NCBI GenBank assembly: GCA_903930255.1
Contig: CAIYYA010000066.1
Span: 1 to 48,674, forward strand
Length of the DNA stretch: 48,674 nucleotides
DNA from: an uncultured beta proteobacterium
GTDB lineage: Bacteria; Pseudomonadota; Gammaproteobacteria; Burkholderiales; Burkholderiaceae_C
Direction of reading: 5' to 3'
Shown: positions 45,620 through 48,674 of the stretch, one piece after another
Layout of the letters: the number at the start of each line of letters is the position of its first letter
Numbering within the stretch: position 1 is the stretch's first letter
The notes under the pieces: model-generated
What the model was told of the DNA's origin: nothing
The model's database searches: none
What the model saw: the letters and a program-made list of their open reading frames with translations, nothing else
Made by a program: the position numbers and the translations under genes

Positions 45620-46483
45620 ATGAAAACTCAAGCCCGGCTGATGCTTTTGCTGCTGCTGGCTCCGGCGCTGCTGTGGCTGATTGGCTTGATCGTATTGCCA
45701 CATGTAGAGCTGGGCATTTTGTCGCTGCGCGCCCGCGTGGCACCCCGGGTTTACGAGCCCAGCTTGGCACAGTTCGCCACCTTTGTTGACGAGCCACTTT
45801 ACTGGCACACTTTTGTGCGCACCGCGTTGCTGTCCATCGTGACCACCGCCATCACTTTGCTGCTGGCTTTTCCGATCGCCTGGACGATTGCCAAAATTGC
45901 CCGGGGCCGCAACAAGTCGATGCTGTTCATCATGTGCCTGATCCCATTTTGGGTCAGTGAAACCGTGCGTACGCTGGGGTGGATGATTTTGCTGCGCGAG
46001 TCTGGCGTGTTGCCAGCGCTGCTGGTGAGTCTGGGCGTGACACCGGCACCGGTGGAGCTGCTCTACCACGATGCCACCATTTTGCTCGGGTTGGTCTATA
46101 CCTCGATGCTTTTTATGGTGATTCCGCTGATCAGCGCGTTGGAGAGTCTGGACGACTCGCTGGTTGAAGCCGCCTACGACTTGGGCGGCAACGGCTGGTC
46201 GATCTTGCGCCAGATCGTTATCCCGCACGCCGCGCCAGGCATTGTGGCGGGCTGCATTGTGGTGTTCATGCTGACGCTGGGCAACTACCTGACGCCAACG
46301 CTCTTGGGCGGCAAAAACTCGCAATGGTTTACTGAGCAAATCTACACCCAGTTCATCACCCGCTTCAACTGGGAACAAGGTGCAGCCTTTGGTTTTTTGC
46401 TGCTAGGCTTGAGCACCGCCATCGTCTGGGCGGGTTTGCGCTTGTCAGGGCAAAAGTTTGGTGAAGTGATGCAGCGTTCATGA
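45620..46483 (+). CDS. ABC transporter permease (PotB-like)
   Basis: 287 residues with six membrane helices; the first is LLLLLLAPALLWLIGLIVLP. The permease signature EAA motif is SLVEAAYDLGGNGWSILRQI (about 180-200), the site that contacts the ATPase. It continues with VIPHAAPGIVAGCIVVFML and GNYLTPTLLGG, typical of PotB/CUT2-type importers. AAGGA lies seven bases before the ATG, and only 3 bp separate it from the ATPase gene. It overlaps the next permease gene by 4 bp, so both should be made together as a heterodimer in the inner membrane. Confidence 0.93.
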   Translation: MKTQARLMLLLLLAPALLWLIGLIVLPHVELGILSLRARVAPRVYEPSLAQFATFVDEPLYWHTFVRTALLSIVTTAITLLLAFPIAWTIAKIARGRNKSMLFIMCLIPFWVSETVRTLGWMILLRESGVLPALLVSLGVTPAPVELLYHDATILLGLVYTSMLFMVIPLISALESLDDSLVEAAYDLGGNGWSILRQIVIPHAAPGIVAGCIVVFMLTLGNYLTPTLLGGKNSQWFTEQIYTQFITRFNWEQGAAFGFLLLGLSTAIVWAGLRLSGQKFGEVMQRS

Positions 46484-47346
46484 TTGCATCCCTGCCTCGC
46501 CCACTATGGCTGCGCATCTGTACCGTGCTCTATGCACTGGCTTTTTTTGCCTTTCTTTTTCTGCCCTTGGTGATTGTGGCGGTGTTTGCCTTTAACGACG
46601 CGCCTTACCCGGCACCACCTTGGCGCGGTTTTACACTGGACTGGTTCACCGGCAGCGCCGAGTCCACCCGACGTGGCCTGTTTTCCGACAGAGCCATGCT
46701 GGGCAGCATTTGGACCAGCATGGTGGTGGCCAGTTGGGTGACGCTGTTGTCCGTTTTGGTGGGTACGGCCAACGCTTTTTTAATCGAACGCACGCAATTT
46801 CGCGGCAAACAGGCGCTCTCGCTGTTGATGCTGGCCCCGTTGGTGATACCCGGAGTGATTCTGGGCATCTCCATCCTGGCATTTGCCAGCCGCATTGCCA
46901 ACCTGGCCGATGACCTGTGGGGTCTGGAGCTGGAGTTTTTACGCCCCGGCTTGCCACTGGTGGTGTTGGGCCAGTTTTCTTACATCGTGTCAATTGCCAC
47001 CCTAACCATCACGGCGCGCCTCAAGCGCTTTGATGTCACACTGGAAGAAGCCGCTTACAACCTGGGGGCCTCTCGCTTTGCTGTGCTGTGGACTATCACC
47101 CTGCCTTACCTGAAACCGGCGCTGATTGGCTCGGCGGCGATTTCCTTCCTGATGAGTTTCGAGAACTTCAACACCACCCTGATGCTGGTGGGCTCAGACG
47201 CGCCGCTGACCGTGATGATGTATGGCCGAATGCGCGAAGGAGCCACGCCGGTGCTCAATGTTGTCAGCCTGCTGCTGATGCTGGCCTCGGCAGTGCTGGC
47301 ACTGACGCTGCTGCGGGGGTCGACAGCGAACCAGACCAAGGGATGA
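46480..47346 (+). CDS. ABC transporter permease (PotC-like)
   Basis: 288 residues with six membrane helices. FNDAPYPAPPWRGFTLDWF after TM1 is the usual PotC periplasmic segment, PLVIPGVILGISIL follows, and the EAA motif is TLEEAAYNLGASRFAVLWTI with TLPYLKPALIGSAAISFLMS after it. Its ATGA overlaps the stop of the PotB-like gene. It completes the importer of the four-gene operon: binding protein, ATPase and two permeases. Only 48 bp separate it from the helicase gene downstream. Confidence 0.93.
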   Translation: MIASLPRPLWLRICTVLYALAFFAFLFLPLVIVAVFAFNDAPYPAPPWRGFTLDWFTGSAESTRRGLFSDRAMLGSIWTSMVVASWVTLLSVLVGTANAFLIERTQFRGKQALSLLMLAPLVIPGVILGISILAFASRIANLADDLWGLELEFLRPGLPLVVLGQFSYIVSIATLTITARLKRFDVTLEEAAYNLGASRFAVLWTITLPYLKPALIGSAAISFLMSFENFNTTLMLVGSDAPLTVMMYGRMREGATPVLNVVSLLLMLASAVLALTLLRGSTANQTKG

Positions 47347-47394
47347 AGCCTGCCCCCATCTGGGTATGATTCGCCCCCTTGCGTATCATCTTTC

Positions 47395-48674
47395 ATGTCT
47401 CACCCCCCCACCACCGGTTTAAACCTGGCTCAACAAGAAGCGGTCAATTACCTGCACGGCCCCTGCCTGGTGCTGGCCGGTGCGGGCTCGGGTAAAACGC
47501 GCGTCATCACGCACAAAATCGGTCGCTTGATTCAGGCGGGCGTTCCAGCCAAGCGCATTTTTGCCATCACCTTTACCAACAAAGCCGCTGCCGAAATGCG
47601 TGAACGCGCCCGCGGGCTGATTGGCAAGGCAGCCAAAGACGCGGTGATTTGCACATTCCACGCGCTGGGGGTGCGCTTGCTGCGCGAGGATGGCGCTGCG
47701 CTCGGTCTGAAGCCCCAGTTCTCTATCCTGGACAGCGACGACGTCACCAGCATCTTGAAAGACGCGGGAGGCAGCGTTGACGCCGCCACGGCACGCACCT
47801 GGCAATGGACCATCAGTCTGTGGAAAAACCAGGGGCTCAATGCCGAGCGCGCACTGGCAGCAGCCAGCAGCGACAGCGAGCGCATCGTGGCACGCATCAT
47901 GGCGCATTACGAAGAACGCCTTAGCGCCTACCAAAGTGTCGACTTTGACGACCTGATTGGTTTGCCCCTGAAATTGCTACAAAATCACGAGCACGTCAAG
48001 CATAAGTGGCAAGCGCTAGCGGGTCATTTATTGGTCGATGAATACCAGGACACCAACGCCACACAATACGAATTACTAAAACTGTTGGTGGGCGGCAATG
48101 GTCCGAACCAGGCCAAATTTACCGCCGTGGGCGACGATGACCAGTCGATTTATGGCTGGCGCGGTGCCACGCTGGATAACCTAAAAAAACTGCCCATCGA
48201 CTTCCCGAGCCTGAAGGTCATCAAACTGGAGCAAAACTACCGATCAACATCGGCCATCCTGCGCGCTGCCAACAACGTGATTGGCCCCAATCCCAAGCTT
48301 TTTCCAAAAAACCTGTGGAGCGATCTGGGCGAAGGCGAACCGGTGCGTGTGGTCGATGCTGACACCGAAGAGCACGAAGCCGAGCGTGCGGTGGCGCGTG
48401 TGCAAAGCTTGCGTAGCAGTGGCACGGCCAGCGGGGGGCCGCAGTTCAAAGAATGGCGCGACTTTGCCGTGCTGTACCGTGCCAACCACCAGGCCAAACC
48501 CTTCGAAAAAGCCCTGCGCAAGGCGCAAATCCCTTACAAAGTATCGGGTGGCACGAGCTTATTTGATCGCTCCGAGGTGAAAGACCTGTGCGCCTGGTTT
48601 CGCTTGTGGATCAACAACAACGACGACCCTGCGTTTTTGCGTGCGGTAACCACGCCCAAGCGAGGCATTGGCCA
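47395..48674 (+). CDS. rep: UvrD/Rep superfamily 1 DNA helicase (Rep-like), 3' end outside window
   Basis: The first 426 residues are visible; the frame stays open to the end of the window. Helicase motifs in order: Q-motif region LNLAQQEAVNYLHGPCLVLA, motif I AGAGSGKTR (about 34-42), Ia FAITFTNKAAAEMRERARG, TFHALGVRLLR, motif II LLVDEYQDTN, III VGDDDQSIYGWRGAT and IV LEQNYRSTSAIL; the sequence ends at FLRAVTTPKRGIG. It unwinds DNA 3' to 5', in replication restart and clearing of bound proteins. Rep is favoured over UvrD by the MSHPPTTGLNLAQQEAV start and the GDDDQSIYGWRGA motif. The start has no strong Shine-Dalgarno; TATGAT (47365-47370) could be an extended -10. Confidence 0.9.
   Translation, partial: MSHPPTTGLNLAQQEAVNYLHGPCLVLAGAGSGKTRVITHKIGRLIQAGVPAKRIFAITFTNKAAAEMRERARGLIGKAAKDAVICTFHALGVRLLREDGAALGLKPQFSILDSDDVTSILKDAGGSVDAATARTWQWTISLWKNQGLNAERALAAASSDSERIVARIMAHYEERLSAYQSVDFDDLIGLPLKLLQNHEHVKHKWQALAGHLLVDEYQDTNATQYELLKLLVGGNGPNQAKFTAVGDDDQSIYGWRGATLDNLKKLPIDFPSLKVIKLEQNYRSTSAILRAANNVIGPNPKLFPKNLWSDLGEGEPVRVVDADTEEHEAERAVARVQSLRSSGTASGGPQFKEWRDFAVLYRANHQAKPFEKALRKAQIPYKVSGGTSLFDRSEVKDLCAWFRLWINNNDDPAFLRAVTTPKRGIG

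Noticed and set aside
44621-46378. 585-codon minus-strand ORF, the longest unassigned frame
   Set aside because: It is antisense to the PotA- and PotB-like genes and is rich in Q, H and R as expected from the complement of such genes.
47969-48024. Possible further mini-element copy in the rep gene (AAGTGGCAAGCGCTAGCGGG)
   Set aside because: Only the AAGCGCTAG block matches; the encoded residues fall in a normal Rep segment.

Overview
The window looks like a chromosomal segment from a beta-proteobacterium of the Burkholderiales, most likely Comamonadaceae and possibly close to Rhodoferax. This is inferred from gene content (a pyk/fba/purC neighbourhood, a YghX-type dienelactone hydrolase, an RquA-like rhodoquinone methyltransferase, abundant chemosensory and hybrid-kinase genes) and from two families of short intergenic repeats that I associate with this group. 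No tRNA, rRNA, CRISPR array, transposase or phage gene was seen.

Layout. (1) 1-9300: a housekeeping block with the 3' end of a thioredoxin/TPR protein, purC, fba and pyk. It is interrupted by accessory genes: an AAA/DUF4143 ATPase, an exported SnoaL-like protein divergent from an AraC regulator, and a YidE/AspT-type transporter flanked by a REP-like repeat. (2) 9556-14029: a REC-GGDEF diguanylate cyclase followed by a large BarA-type hybrid kinase. (3) 14073-19047: two GDP-mannose synthesis genes, a YchJ-like SEC-C protein, a Tat-exported hydrolase and an orphan ParA. (4) 19054-40834: a long, mostly minus-strand signalling region. It holds two overlapping hybrid kinases, two bacteriohemerythrins, a chemosensory operon (small STAS-like protein, MCP, CheY, STAS, CheA, MCP, CheW, MCP), a PAS-GGDEF-EAL protein and an SRAP protein. 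A plus-strand pair (HTH-REC regulator and orphan Hpt) sits inside it, followed by the RquA-like methyltransferase and an AEC transporter. (5) 40906-48674: another hybrid kinase, a four-gene polyamine-type ABC transporter operon and the 5' part of a Rep helicase.

How the genes may work together. The centre reads as a redox/oxygen- and c-di-GMP-linked sensory island. CheA carries, between its regulatory and dimerisation domains, a tandem 24-residue repeat matching the c-di-GMP-binding MshEN motif. Two c-di-GMP enzymes and two hemerythrins are encoded in the window. The chemosensory operon has no cheR or cheB here. Three hybrid kinases lack their own Hpt domain, while one free-standing Hpt is paired with an unusual regulator that has its DNA-binding domain before its receiver. 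Two short ORFs with good ribosome-binding sites look like relics of signalling genes: a CheZ-like N-terminus and a diguanylate-cyclase-like N-terminus. A 49-bp mini-element occurs in three intergenic sites and apparently inside cheA and manC. The third MCP gene seems to have lost its stop codon at a homopolymer and now runs into cheY.
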